From contig MU839117.1 of assembly GCA_030685235.1 (NCBI GenBank), forward strand, positions 310,001-374,000: a stretch of 64,000 bases of DNA, given 5' to 3'. Both the position numbers and the translations under genes were made by a program. The DNA is from Copromyces sp. CBS 386.78 (Eukaryota; Ascomycota; Sordariomycetes; Sordariales; Sordariaceae). This document shows positions 36,553-47,495 of the stretch, piece by piece (the first letter of the stretch is position 1; each line of letters opens with the position of its first letter). Under the pieces are notes generated by a model that had not been told where the DNA came from, did no database searches, and saw only the letters and a list, made by a program, of their open reading frames with translations.

Positions 36553-37172
36553 CGGGGGAGCTCAGGGGACGGGGAGTCTATTATACGGACGAGGTCGATA
36601 CTGCGCTCAGCGGTACCGCGGTCAATACGAATCGCGAGGCTTAGGGGATTAAATATACGGCCGGGAGGACGGTCGGGAGTATAGCCAATAAAAGAAGACG
36701 CTATCTTAAAAATTAGTTAAATAAAGAAGAAGGGGAAATTTGAAAAATAGCGGCGGGGAAGAATTTATATAGAGGGAAGGAAGGGGCCTTTATATTTATA
36801 TAAACCTTAATAGAATTATAGGAATTTAGGGGATAATAACGAAGCGGGAATAAGGGTAAACGATAAGGAAGGACGATTACTATAGGCGGTTTAGGAAGAA
36901 GGAGCGGCGTATAAGAATAATATTTCGATTATTCTAATATTAAATCGAAGGCGGTAGAAAGGAAGTAATTTATTTATTAAAGCGGTAAATAAATACCGCT
37001 ACAAATAAAATCGAAATAGAGTAGGCGTAATTTATTTGCGATTGAAAGGAGTTGGCGGTTTTTATCCGACGGCGCTTATCGCTATACAGTTTCCTCTAAA
37101 GAACTAGGAGAAGTACCCCATACTAATAAGGCGCTATAAATAAATAGTATAGGGAATAAGACTATTATTATT
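36553..37172 (+). mobile_element. L10: 0.6-kb 5'-truncated LINE copy
   Basis: Plus-strand copy of the LINE 3' terminus, ending in the conserved AGGGAATAAGACTATTATT tail. The 14-bp duplication atttatcgtaggct flanks it at 36539-36552 and 37173-37186. Its 5' border begins CGGGGGAGCTCAGGGG. It is in opposite orientation to L9, 430 bp away. Confidence 0.92.
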
Positions 37173-37186
37173 ATTTATCGTAGGCT

Positions 37187-37390
37187 GAGTATTACCTTAC
37201 TTTAGTTTATTTTTTTTAAATTTTATTTAGGGTTTTTTTTTTTTTTTTTTACTTTATTTTTTTACTTTTATTTTCTTTCTTTTTCTTTTTCTTTTTCTTT
37301 TTCTTTTTCTTTTTCTTTTTCTTTTTCTTTTTCTTTTTCTTTTTCTTTTTCTTTTTCTTTTTCTTTTTCTTTTCTTTAAACGTTTTAAAA
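37187..37390. repeat. Poly-T and (TTTTTC)n microsatellite
   Basis: After about 40 bp of AT-rich DNA there is a T-rich stretch and, from about 37277 to 37375, some sixteen units of TTTTTC. It directly precedes the first LINE 5' unit at 37391. No gene seen. Confidence 0.85.
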
Positions 37391-37999
37391 AAAACGACGC
37401 CGAAACCGGAAACGCCTAATTCTAGTTAGGAAGTACTCCAAAACGAAAACCGACAACGGCAATCGACTTAAGAGGGTTATTTACTCCCTTTACAATATTT
37501 TACAACGACCGTAGCGATAATGTTAAACTATTGCTGCCGATAATAATTAATAGAAGTACGAATAAGTTCGAAAATAATATTAATAACCCTTTCGGAAGTA
37601 TTTTAGGATATAACGACCCCGACGCCATATTTACTATAAAAATTTCGGAAGAAATAGAGGAAGATAATAAAACTATAAAGAAATTTAGTATTATAGTAAA
37701 TAAAATTACGGACTATACTATTATAACGACTAACAACCGTTATTAAATTCGAAAATTCCTTTTCGAATTTGCGAAAATTTTTATAAAGAAAAGTAAGTCT
37801 ATAATATTTAAAGTAAATAAAGCCGGTAAGGCCTAATTTATTACTAAGAAAAATTTTAATAATTTAAAGAAATATATTTTAAAAGAATTAAAGAAGGACG
37901 TTTAAGAAGCGCCGAAGAAATAAATTAATATTGTTCGGAAATTATTAAATAAAATTAATATTATTTTCTACTACTTACTTACTATTATTATTAAAAAAA
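37391..37999 (+). mobile_element. LINE 5'-end unit 1 (0.6 kb)
   Basis: It begins at the conserved LINE 5' end (ACGACGCCGAAACCGG) and follows the LINE for about 600 bp, including the N-terminal ORF1 frame with NNPFGSILGYNDPDA, then stops inside the internal (TTA)n tract of the LINE (37979-37992) and passes straight into a second 5' end at 38001. LINEs normally lose their 5' end, so a 3'-truncated copy is unusual. A TSD could not be defined because A-runs flank both sides. Confidence 0.8.
37394..37746 (+). pseudogene. ORF1 N-terminal relic in LINE unit 1
   Basis: A frame in phase with ORF1 runs open to the TAA at 37744-37746; without a methionine it can be followed back toward the 5' end of the unit. 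It contains FGSILGYNDPDA and an acidic stretch EEIEEDNKTIKKF. The same frame is seen in L6 (58256-58696). Function of this N-terminal part is unknown; in Tad1-like LINEs ORF1 is a nucleic-acid-binding protein. Confidence 0.55.
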
Positions 38000-38063
38000 G
38001 ACGACGCCGAAACCGGAAATGCCGATTTCTGGCTAGGAAGTGCTCCAAAACGAAAACCGACAA

Positions 38064-38995
38064 CTTAGCTGGGGGTATATAGGGATGCTTTTCTAGTTTT
38101 ATAGTAGTTGTATAACGGTTTTAATATTTGTAGCTGTGGTGCAACGGTATAATGAGCTGCAACCGTGTTGCAACCGTCTTGCAACCGTTGTAATATTTGC
38201 AACCGTCCTACAACCGTTGCAACATCTGCAACCATAGGATTTTTGCACATATGACGTAATTGGACCCACCTTCCTAGAAAATTCCTATAGTAAAGAAAAT
38301 TGATAAAGGGAAGTTGCGAGGGTTATTGAAGCGAAAACGACCAAGTTTTTTTCTTTACTAATAACCTTAACTCTAAAAATAAAAAGGGTACTAAAATGAG
38401 CGCCATTTCTTGGCGGTTATTTTGTACCCGGCTAGCGGTCCGTGCGCCCTCTATTTAACGAGAAATCTTAGTTTAAAAAAAATTTACCGAACGGGTCTTT
38501 AGAAAAAAAAAAAAAAAAAAAAAAAATTACTAACTTCCCCTTTATAAATATGAAAAACCAGCTCTTTCCTTAAGAAATTTGGCCTAGTGGCCAAATGGTT
38601 AATAAAGTACTTCTTTGGCTTCAGACTCTTGTTCGATTCCTCGCTCTGACAAAAGTCTTTATTCTTTTCGAATTAAAAAAAAAAAAAAAAAAAAAAACAA
38701 AGAAGAAAGAAAAAAAGAAAAAAGAAAAAAAAAAAAGATTTATGAGCCTAAATTCGCGATTTCCCTCTGTGACCCTCGCGATTTCCCCTTGTAAAAGAAT
38801 TTTTTTAGTAAATACGTCATATATGCAAAAATCCTATAGTTGCAGATTTTACAACGGTTGTAAGACGGTTGTAACACGGTTGCAGCTTATTAAACCGTTG
38901 TACTACCCTATCCAAATTTATAACCGTAGTAAATATAGATACCGTTGTATAATTATCGTACTATAATAATTTTAACCTTTATATTATTAGGTACG
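38064..38995 (+). mobile_element. Copy B: CTTAGCT-ended element with pol III-like boxes
   Basis: Inverted relative to copies A and C: it starts CTTAGCTGGGGGTATATAGG and ends with a mutated TATTATTAGGTACG. The 2-bp duplication aa (38062-38063, 38996-38997) sits within LINE unit 2, whose unbroken sequence ccgacaacggcaatcg is known from other LINE copies. It shows the same TGCAACCGT subterminal repeats, poly-A run and tRNA-like stretch as A. Confidence 0.8.
38580..38650 (+). ncRNA. tRNA-like pol III promoter in copy B
   Basis: A-box-like TGGCCAAATGG (38588-38598; an overlapping TGGCCTAGTGG lies just upstream) and B-box-like TGTTCGATTCC (38630-38640) in the plus direction. A long poly-A run follows from about 38676. 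That combination is what a tRNA-derived SINE would show, nested in a larger inverted-repeat element. Confidence 0.5.
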
Positions 38996-39187
38996 AACGG
39001 CAATCGACTTAGGAGGGTCATTTACCCCCTTCGCGATATCCTACGACGACCGTAGCGATAGCGTTAAACCGTTATTGCCGATAACGATTAACGGACTTAC
39101 TTAATAATATAAGGGTTTAAATTACTATAGTATAATAATTATACAATAGTATAGAGATCGACTACCATTGTAGATTTGGATAGGGTA

Positions 39188-42100
39188 ATAATAATAGTCT
39201 TATTCCCTATACTACTTATTTATAGCGCCTTATTAGCATGGGGTACTTCTCTTAGTTCTCTAAATGAAACCGTACGGCAATAAGCGCCGTCGGATAAAAA
39301 TTGCTAGCTCCTTTCGGTCGCGAATAAATTGCGCTTACTCTATTTCGATTCTATTTATAGCGGTACTTACTTACCGCCTTAGTAAATAAATTACTTCCCT
39401 TCTACCGCTTTCGATCTAATATTAAAATAATTAAAATACTATTTTTATACGCCGTTCCTTCTTTTTAAATTACTTATAGCAATCGTCCCTTCCCTATCGT
39501 TTACCCTTACTCCCGCTTCGTTATTATCCTCCAAACTCCTACAATTCTATTAAAATTTATATAAATGTAAAAGCCCCTCTTTTCCCTCTATATAAGAATT
39601 CCTCCCCGCCGCCATCTTTCGAACTTTCCTTTTTTCCCTATTTAATTAACTTTTAAAATAGCGTCCTCTTTTATTAGCTATATTCCTAATTATTTTCCCG
39701 GCTATATATTTAACCCTTTAGGCTTTATAATTCGTATTAATTATAATACTACTAAGCGTAATATTAATTTTATCTATATAATAAATTCTTTATCCCTTAA
39801 GTTCGCCCGCTCCCCTACGCCCCCTTTATCCTTAGCGCCCGAATTTTAAGCCCTTATCCGGGTATTAATTTCTAACCCCGCCTTTAACCTTCTTCCCGGC
39901 CGGTAAATCCTTTTTATCTTTATATTTACTTCCCTTTTTCCCTACTAATTATATTAATTAGTATTGTCCGTTATATTCCTTATTTCTACTATAATTTAAA
40001 ATTTACGAATTATATTTATAATATTCTATCTTTTAATATAGTTAGATTCCGTATACTCTTCGTAGAATATACTTACTACATTAATATTAAGAATAAATTT
40101 CTTCTTATAATTTTCTTTTCGTTTTCTTCTCTAACGTTCTTCGAAACGCCGGTAAATAGAATACTATTTACTTTATTATTAATACGAAATATATATTAAA
40201 TATTCTATTAAGTTATTATAATAAATATAACGCCGTTTAAATTATAATTATTATTTTATTCTACTCTTAAAATAATATCGGTCCCTTAATTCGTTATTTT
40301 TATAGTATTTATATCGACTTTTTTAAATATGTACGTAAGCGTTTAACTACGGATAATCTCCTCTATAATTTTAATATCCTTCTTCGCTACTAGAATATAA
40401 AGGTCGAAGATTATTAGTATAAGGGATATTGCGAAATATTTTTAACCGATCGTCCTACTACTCCCGTTTTCGGTTCTAATAGAAGAAGTATTAATATTAA
40501 TTCCCTAATAATAATTAATAATCCTATTAGTCCCCTTCCGGCTAACGAAAATTAGGTTTAATAGTATTACGAAATTATTAAGAATTAGGAATTAATATTC
40601 AATATATTCCGTAAATTCTTTGCCCGCGAAGAACGTTAATTAATTATTTTAATACCGCCTTTATAGCTAGGTAACTATTATAATTAGCGTAATTTAATTC
40701 CTCTTCCTCTTATTTTTCCCGTACTTTTTTATTCTAATATTAAAATTAAATCTATTTACGAATATTACGTAAATTCATCGTACTACTCTCCCTCTAATTC
40801 GATTATTAAATAGTATTTATTTAGCCTATTAAATTATAATACTTACGAAAGGATTTTTTTAGTTTGGGTTCTATTGTCTAAATAAATTTAGAATTCTTCT
40901 TTCGTTTACAGCCAATCGGTTACTATTATTTAGTAATCGGTTATTTATAAATAATTTAGGATAATATATACGAAGGTTTCTTTACCCGTACTATAAGAAT
41001 AAATTAACGTTATAATATCCGGAACATTCCTTTAGAAGAGGAAGGACCGGAAGCTTATAATTTCTGTCCTTATTTAAATAAAAAAGGAATTCTTCGTTTT
41101 AAATAATAAGTATTATTCCTTATCGTCCTTTAATTATTAAGTTTTCTTCTTTTTTCGTTTCGTATTAATTATATACAGTTTTATAATATTATTATTAAAC
41201 CTCGGGTTAAAGTCGGTAATAGTAAATTCGTACCGTCGGCCTAATTTAATTATTACCGCCGCTAATTAATAATTATAGTATAATATTTACTCTCTTATTA
41301 TTATTTTTTCCAACTACCTTTTATAGTCTATAATAGTTAATTTTAATATTTATAATAGGGGCGGCTACGCCCCTATTACCGGGGGCGGATTTATTGCGAT
41401 TATTAGAAGTTTCTCTATCGGTACTTATTCTTTAATTTACTTAATTTTGGCGGTATTGCTTTCTAATTTATCGGCGGATAGCCGACCTTTTACTCCCCTT
41501 ACTTAAATATAATTAATTACTTAAGCTATAATCCTTCGGACGAACCTTATTTAGTTTATACGGGCGAACCTTTCTTCAAAAACCCTAACCCGCTTATTAA
41601 AATAGAGGTCGAATAGCGGACAAAAAGTTTCTATTTCTAAGTTTTTTACCGGCGTAGTTTTATACGCCCCGGCGATAATTTTTAAATATTTAGTTTAATA
41701 TTTAGCTAGCCTAATTGCTATTTTTCGAAGTTTATTATAGATTTTGGTCGGTTAATAGAAGGTTAATATTCTATATATAATTGCGTTCTAAATATATTTA
41801 ATATAAATTTCCTTCGTTTGCGTAAAAAAGTAATTCTAAATTTTCGCTATTAATTATATTAATACGTTCATTTATATAATTATTTGCTTTTTTATTATTT
41901 CTATATATATTCGGTAATTAAATTTCTAATTTAATTGAATCCTAAGGAATTTAATTAATTCTATTAATTTAAATACGATTCCTCTAATTTAGAGAATTTC
42001 TATTTTTAATTCCTTTATTTACGTAAAATATATAAATTTTATTTTATTTACTTCGAATTTTATTCTTCTTTTAATTATTTAACCCAAATAAATATCCTAT

Positions 42101-45100
42101 ATTACTTAGAGCGTCCGATAATTTTCTTTAATAATTTTAATTATTGCAATAATATTAGTATCGTTAGCGAAGCCGACGGTAATTGCGTTTTAAATAGTAG
42201 TTAACTTATAATATAATAAGGTAATAAAGAAAATAAAAAGGATTAGTAAGAGGGGGGAATTTTATAGTACGCTTACTACGATATTATAAGGTTAGGAGGT
42301 TTCGTCGTCGAAGAAAAGAGAACTTTTTTTTCTAATAACGAAATTATTAATTTATTAGAGGATTTATTTTGGGAATTATATTTCCTATAATATATATAAG
42401 AGTTACTTATAATTAATTCTATCGAATATCCTTTTTAAATCGAAGAATATAAAAAATATTATAGCTTTAAATTTTTATATTGTATAAATTACGTTAGTAA
42501 TTATTTAGATAGCGAATTTAATTAAACGGTTTATTTAGTTATTTATTTAGCCTTTTAGGAGGAAATTATATTTTTTTATTACTTATATTAATTTTTTAAT
42601 TATAAAGGTTTCGAAGATTTTTCCGACGTTATTCAAAAGCAATATAGGCTACTATACTCCGGCTAACTTTTACTATTCGGCGCTTTTTCTAAATTTTTTA
42701 AAAATAATTACTTTCGTATTTTTAAATTATTAAGGAAAATATCCGAACCGGAGGTTCGCTACGGCGAAAATTACTATTATTTATTTAAATAGTTCTTTAT
42801 ATATTTTTAAAAACTTATTTGAAAATTAATTAATATTTAGTATTTTATTAAACACTATCTTCGAAAGGACTTTCCGAATATCCTTTTTAGTAATTAGGCT
42901 ATTAATAGGTACTAGGGTATTACTATTTAGTAATTAAATCCAATTTAGTAAATAATTTATCGGAATTTCTATTTTCGGGAAGAAATAATTAGTAAAAATA
43001 TTTACTTTACTATTATAATTTTTGACTTCGTTCGCCTATTTATTTTATTTGAAAAGTAGTAATTTTAGCGGATTTACTAAATAATAATTTTATATTTTAA
43101 CCTACTTCTCTAATAATTAAAGTTTGTTCGGGTCTTTCAACGCGCTTATAATATAATTATACTATTTCGCTCTTTAAATTTTCGTAATAAATTTCTTCTT
43201 TTTCATCGCCGCTTCTACAAATTTTCTTTAATTTAAAGGCGTCCGGTTTTTAAATTAAATTTACTATTTTCGTTATACTTCCTTCGTTACCGTTTTATAT
43301 TTTAAATTCTACTAATCTACTTATTTTCTCCGATTTTTCTTTTAATATAGGACGAATTCCTTTGCAATACTAACGAATTTGCCATCGAACTTATTAAATC
43401 CCAATTCGAATTCTTCTACCGTTTTAATCCCCTTTAGGATCGATATTCTTTTTTTTACCGCTTTTTATACCTTTTCTACGTTTATTAAACTTTAATTAAA
43501 CCTTTCTTCTATTTCCGCTTTCCTATTTCTTTTTCCTATTTAAATTTAAATTTCTTAGGGGTAATAATTTGAACTTATTTGCCCGTACCATTATATTCCC
43601 TAATATTCGGCTTCGATACCCTATAAAACTTATATATAATGGATTATTCCGTTTTTCTTTCCTCTAATTATATTTCCGAACTTTATTAATTCTCCGCGGG
43701 AGGTAACGAAGTTAAACTTTTATCGCTATATTTACATAAATAATTTTATAATATTTAAATTAATTCTATTCTCTAAATTCTAATTAAAATAATAAAAATT
43801 ATAATCCCCTACAATTATATATTAGCTAGCCGGGGGTTTTTCTTCGAAGAATTCGAAGAGGGGAAACCCTTATTAATATTTTAGCGTACTTTAAAGGAAA
43901 ATAAGGGAATAAATAGAGTAAACAATTATTAATTCTCGTAAATTCTTTAATATTACCGCAACTTAATCCTTCCTAACTTAGAAATTTAAGTCCTTTAAAT
44001 TCTATTTTTTATTTATATAAATTATTATTCTACCTTTCTCTAAATAATTAATACTATAATATTTACCGCCTTTCGGCCGGTAAATATCCTTATTTAAATT
44101 CTTACCCAGCTTTTAAATTACTATAATATTATAGGTCTCCTCCTATTCGAATAGTATTTTCCCTTTCTCGTACAATCTCCCTATATTCTAATAAAATATT
44201 TTTAATTAAATTATTAATTACTTTATAAGAGGCTTCCTTCTAATTTAATAGTAAGTTAAGGGGGTATCGTTTTTTTAAAAATAATAATAGTAGCCGAAGG
44301 CGTAATAGTAATAAAATTAGTATAAATATAGTCGCCTATACTCTAAGAACGGGTATAAACGTCTATTAGGCCTATACTTACGGGTTTCGGCCGAAAGCCG
44401 CTTCTAATCTTCTTAGGGCGGCCTTTTTTTCTTCCTTTTATAAATAATTTCTCTAAAATCGTAATTGAACGGGAATTAAGGGGGGCGTCGGGGATTATAA
44501 TATTTTTTTCCAACTCTATTATCGGTTTTCATATTAATTTAACCGGTCTTTTATAAATAATAAAGTTATAAAACCTTTTAGCGTAATTAATAAATACCTT
44601 TATATAAATTACTTTTACGAACGGGTATTTCTTTTTATTAAAGGCGAAATACCCCAATTTCCTATATAATTTATAAAGAATTAAAGAATTATTTTTATTC
44701 GAAAGGTAATTCTCTTCTCCTATATATAGCCTTTTATATTTAACTTTATTATAACGATTATAAGTATCCTCCTAATAATAAAATTTCGCCGTATGTCCGA
44801 AATACTAATATTTAAAGTACTATTGGGCGGAAGTTGTAACTTAGAATAGTTTATATATATATACGCTACCGTTTTAGAAGAAAAAGTTTTTTTAAAGGAA
44901 GATTATAGCCTTTATAATTATAATTTTTATTAAAAGTATTTTTCTCTCTTCCCTTTCGCGTTTCTTCTAAAGTTTAACCCGAATAATCTCCGCTTCCTTA
45001 TTCCTCTCCTTTATTTCCTATATAACTAATTCGGGTTATTTTACATTAATATTAATTTACGGGACTCCTTTAACCAAAACGGTTATAGTATTTAAAAATA

Positions 45101-45964
45101 CAATAGCCTCTTTTCTAAAAAAATTCTTAGCCTAAATTTAATACTTCTAATACTAATTTTTAATTAGTTCGTCGAAAATAATTACGTAATTTCTACTCGT
45201 TACTATTTTAATAATTATATAGACTATTTTATATAGGCTCTCCTTTAAAGTACTTTCGATAGTTTACTTTATATTATTATTCGAACGTATAATAAATTTA
45301 GCGGTAATTTAAACCCTTTTAATAATAAATTAGCGTTTGCGGTTAAAAGGGATAAATTTCTTAATAATAATAATAAGTAAATAATAGAGGGTAGTATTAA
45401 CCTTATTCGACGATTTCTAAATAATATTAATTCATTTCTTCGGCGCTTTTTAAATATTTTTCTTTATTTCCTTCGAAATAAATTTCTTTAAATTATTAAT
45501 ATCTTTCCTAATAATAAATTAAGTTTCAACGGCCTTATTTACTTTAGGTATTTTAGACCTACTTTTCTTCGTAAAAATTTTTATAAATTCGAAAAAGAAT
45601 TTTCGAACTTAGTAACGGTCGTCGGTCGTTATAACGGCGTAGTCTATAGTCTTATTCGCTATAGCGATAAATTTCTTTATAATTTTATTGTCTTCTTTTA
45701 TTTTTTCCGAAGTCTTTATAGTAAATACGGCGTCGGGGTCGTTATATCCTAAAATACTTCCGAAGGGGTTATAGACGCTATTTTCGAACCTATTCGCACT
45801 TCTATTAATTGTTATCGGCAGCGACGGCTCAATGCTATCGCTACGGTCGTCGTAGGATATTGTAGAGGGGGTAAATAACCCTCTTAAATCGATTGCCGTT
45901 GTCGGTTTTCATTTTAGAGCACTTCCTGACTAGAAATCGGCGTTTCCGGTTTTGGCGTCGTTTT
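39188..45964 (-). mobile_element. L3: full-length Tad1-like LINE, best reference copy
   Basis: 6777 bp without internal insertions, flanked by atttggatagggta (39174-39187, 45965-45978). Minus strand: 5' end GACGCCxAAACCGG at 45960; ORF1 from there to about 44270; ORF2 after it, with an AP-endonuclease GDYN motif at about 43797-43810, the RT stretch LILFIFFITL near 42230 and GFANDT (FADD-type catalytic motif with Asp to Asn) at 42157-42175; then a 3' UTR and ATT tail at 39188. The EN-RT layout with a zinc-knuckle ORF1 is that of Tad1/I-group LINEs. RNase H was not located with confidence. Confidence 0.9.
44250..45964 (-). pseudogene. LINE ORF1 relic in L3 with zinc-knuckle region
   Basis: On the minus strand, near 44800, the frame gives stop-YFGHTAKFYY, i.e. 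C-Q-x-F-G-H-T-A-K-x-C once TAG and TAT codons are read as their RIP precursors. That is the zinc-knuckle pattern found at the C-terminus of LINE ORF1 proteins. Downstream comes a conserved block (GYFAFNKKKYPFVK) ending in a basic GRKK-type stretch. The upstream part is the domain seen intact in L6. Many stops. Confidence 0.7.
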
Positions 45965-46209
45965 ATTTGGATAGGGTAGTATAATAATTTAATAAGCTAC
46001 AACCGTATTACAACCGTCTTGTAATTATTATAATATTTATAACTATAGGATTTTGTATATATAATATAATTGCACAAAAAAATTTTACCGTACAGAAAAT
46101 TCATAAGGGGAAATCGCGAAGGTTATAAAGGGAAATCGTAAATCTAAGCTAAAATTCTTTTTTTTTTTTTTTTTTTTTTTTAAATTTGAAAAGAACCAAA
46201 TTTTTTATT

Positions 46210-46280
46210 ATAGCGAAGAATCGAATAAGAATCTAAAGATAAAGAACTACTTTATTAACTACTTGGCCACTAAGCCAAAT
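46210..46280 (-). ncRNA. Degraded tRNA-like boxes in copy C
   Basis: Minus strand: TGGCCAAGTAG (A-box with one change) and TATTCGATTCT (B-box with RIP-type changes), at the same spacing as in copies A and B. Not expected to work. Confidence 0.4.
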
Positions 46281-46325
46281 TTCTTAAAGAAAGAGCTAGT
46301 TTTTCTTACTTATAAAGGGGAAGTA

Positions 46326-46327
<2 letters not shown>

Positions 46328-46381
<54 letters not shown>
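46328..46381. repeat. Poly-T tract of about 54 bases
   Basis: A nearly pure T run inside copy C. Copies A (27690-27710) and B (as poly-A at 38503-38526) have shorter tracts at the same place, so it has expanded in copy C. Confidence 0.9.
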
Positions 46382-46382
<1 letters not shown>

Positions 46383-47277
46383 TTTTTTTTTCTAAAAACC
46401 CGTTCGGTAAATTTTTTTTAAACTAAGATTTCTCGTTAAATAGACGGCGCACAGACCTCTAGCCGGGTATAAAATAACCGTTAAGAAATAGCGCTCATTT
46501 TAATACTCTTTTAATTTTTAAGGTTAGGGTTATAAATACAAAAAAAAACGGTCGTTTTCGCTTCCTTAGGTATAAAGGGAAAGTTCGATATTAAAGGAGG
46601 AAGGTAGGAAGGAAGGATTTTAAAGATTTTTCTAGGAAGGTTGGTCTAATTACGTCATGTATGTAAAAATCCTATAGTTGTAGATATTGCAACGGTTGTA
46701 GGACGGTTGCAGATTTTTTTACTGTTGTAATACGGTTGTAATACGGTTGTAAATTTTCATTACCGTTACGCTATTGCTACAAATGTTAGAAACCGATATA
46801 TAACTATTGTACAACTATAAAAGCATCCCTATATACCCCTAGCTAAGGAGGTGCGAGTGGGCTCGAAAATAACGTTTATAACCCCTTCGGAGGTATTTTA
46901 AAATATAACGACCCCGACGCCGTACTTGCTGCAAAGACCTCGGAGAAAATGGAGGAAAGCGATAAAACTATAAAAAAAATTATTATTATAGCGAATAAAA
47001 CTACGGACTACGCCGCTATAACGACCGATGACCGTTATTAGGTTTAAAAATTCTTTTTTGATTTCGTAAAAACTTTTATAAAGAAAAGTAAAATTATAAT
47101 ATTTGAAGTAGATAAGGCCGCTAAAGCCCAATTTATTATTAGGAAGGACTTCAATAATTTAATGAAATATATTTTAAAGGAATTAAAGAAGGTCGCCTAA
47201 AAAGCGCCAAAGAAATAGGTTAATATTATTTGGAAATTACTAAATAAAATTAATATTATTTTCTATTACCTACCTAA

Positions 47278-47495
47278 TTTTATAATTAATTTGAAGACGT
47301 ATAGGGTACGGATAAAATCCTTTATTAAACTTTACAGTTAAATAGATTATAGGAGTACCGTTTAGCGGTAAAAATTAAATAAGTAAGGGAAATAAAGGAA
47401 ATATTAAAAAACGTTAAATAATTATAGAAAAATAAATATAGGAATATATTTATTTACCCCCTAAATTATTATCCTTAAATATAGAAAAAACTATA
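47278..47495 (-). other. Unidentified AT-rich relic, part 1
   Basis: Sequence after LINE unit 2 and before L5. It continues at 54520, since L5 is bracketed by tagaaaaaactata (47482-47495, 54506-54519). No family recognised. Confidence 0.4.

Larger units (their letters stand above)
39096..46847 (-). mobile_element. Copy C: CTTAGCT-ended element, split by LINE L3
   Basis: The element is 39096-39187 plus 45979-46847, about 961 bp once L3 is removed. It starts CTTACTTAATAATATAAGG and ends CCCCTAGCTAAG, flanked by ga (39094-39095, 46848-46849) in LINE unit 2. L3 entered its left part with the duplication atttggatagggta. The minus-strand tRNA-like stretch (about 46215-46275) is more mutated than in A and B. 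A long poly-T tract is at 46328-46381. Confidence 0.8.
38000..47277 (+). mobile_element. LINE 5'-end unit 2, split by copies B, C and LINE L3
   Basis: The unit consists of 38000-38063, 38998-39095 and 46850-47277. Joined in order it repeats unit 1: 5' end, ORF1 start region, the block reading NDPDAV-type sequence near 46900, and a stop of similarity at about 47277, within some 15 bp of where unit 1 stops. The gaps are filled by copy B (aa duplication) and copy C (ga duplication). After 47277 the sequence no longer resembles the LINE. Confidence 0.75.

Noticed and set aside
36425..36652. 75-codon plus-strand frame
   Set aside because: It crosses the left target duplication and 5' border of LINE fragment L10, so it cannot be one ancestral gene.
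38580..38650. A functional tRNA gene
   Set aside because: The A and B boxes are good but the acceptor and T stems do not pair and copies differ in the anticodon region; listed only as a tRNA-like promoter.
38595..38966. 123-codon frame with a long Lys run
   Set aside because: It reads through the tRNA-like stretch and the poly-A tract of copy B; no coding support.
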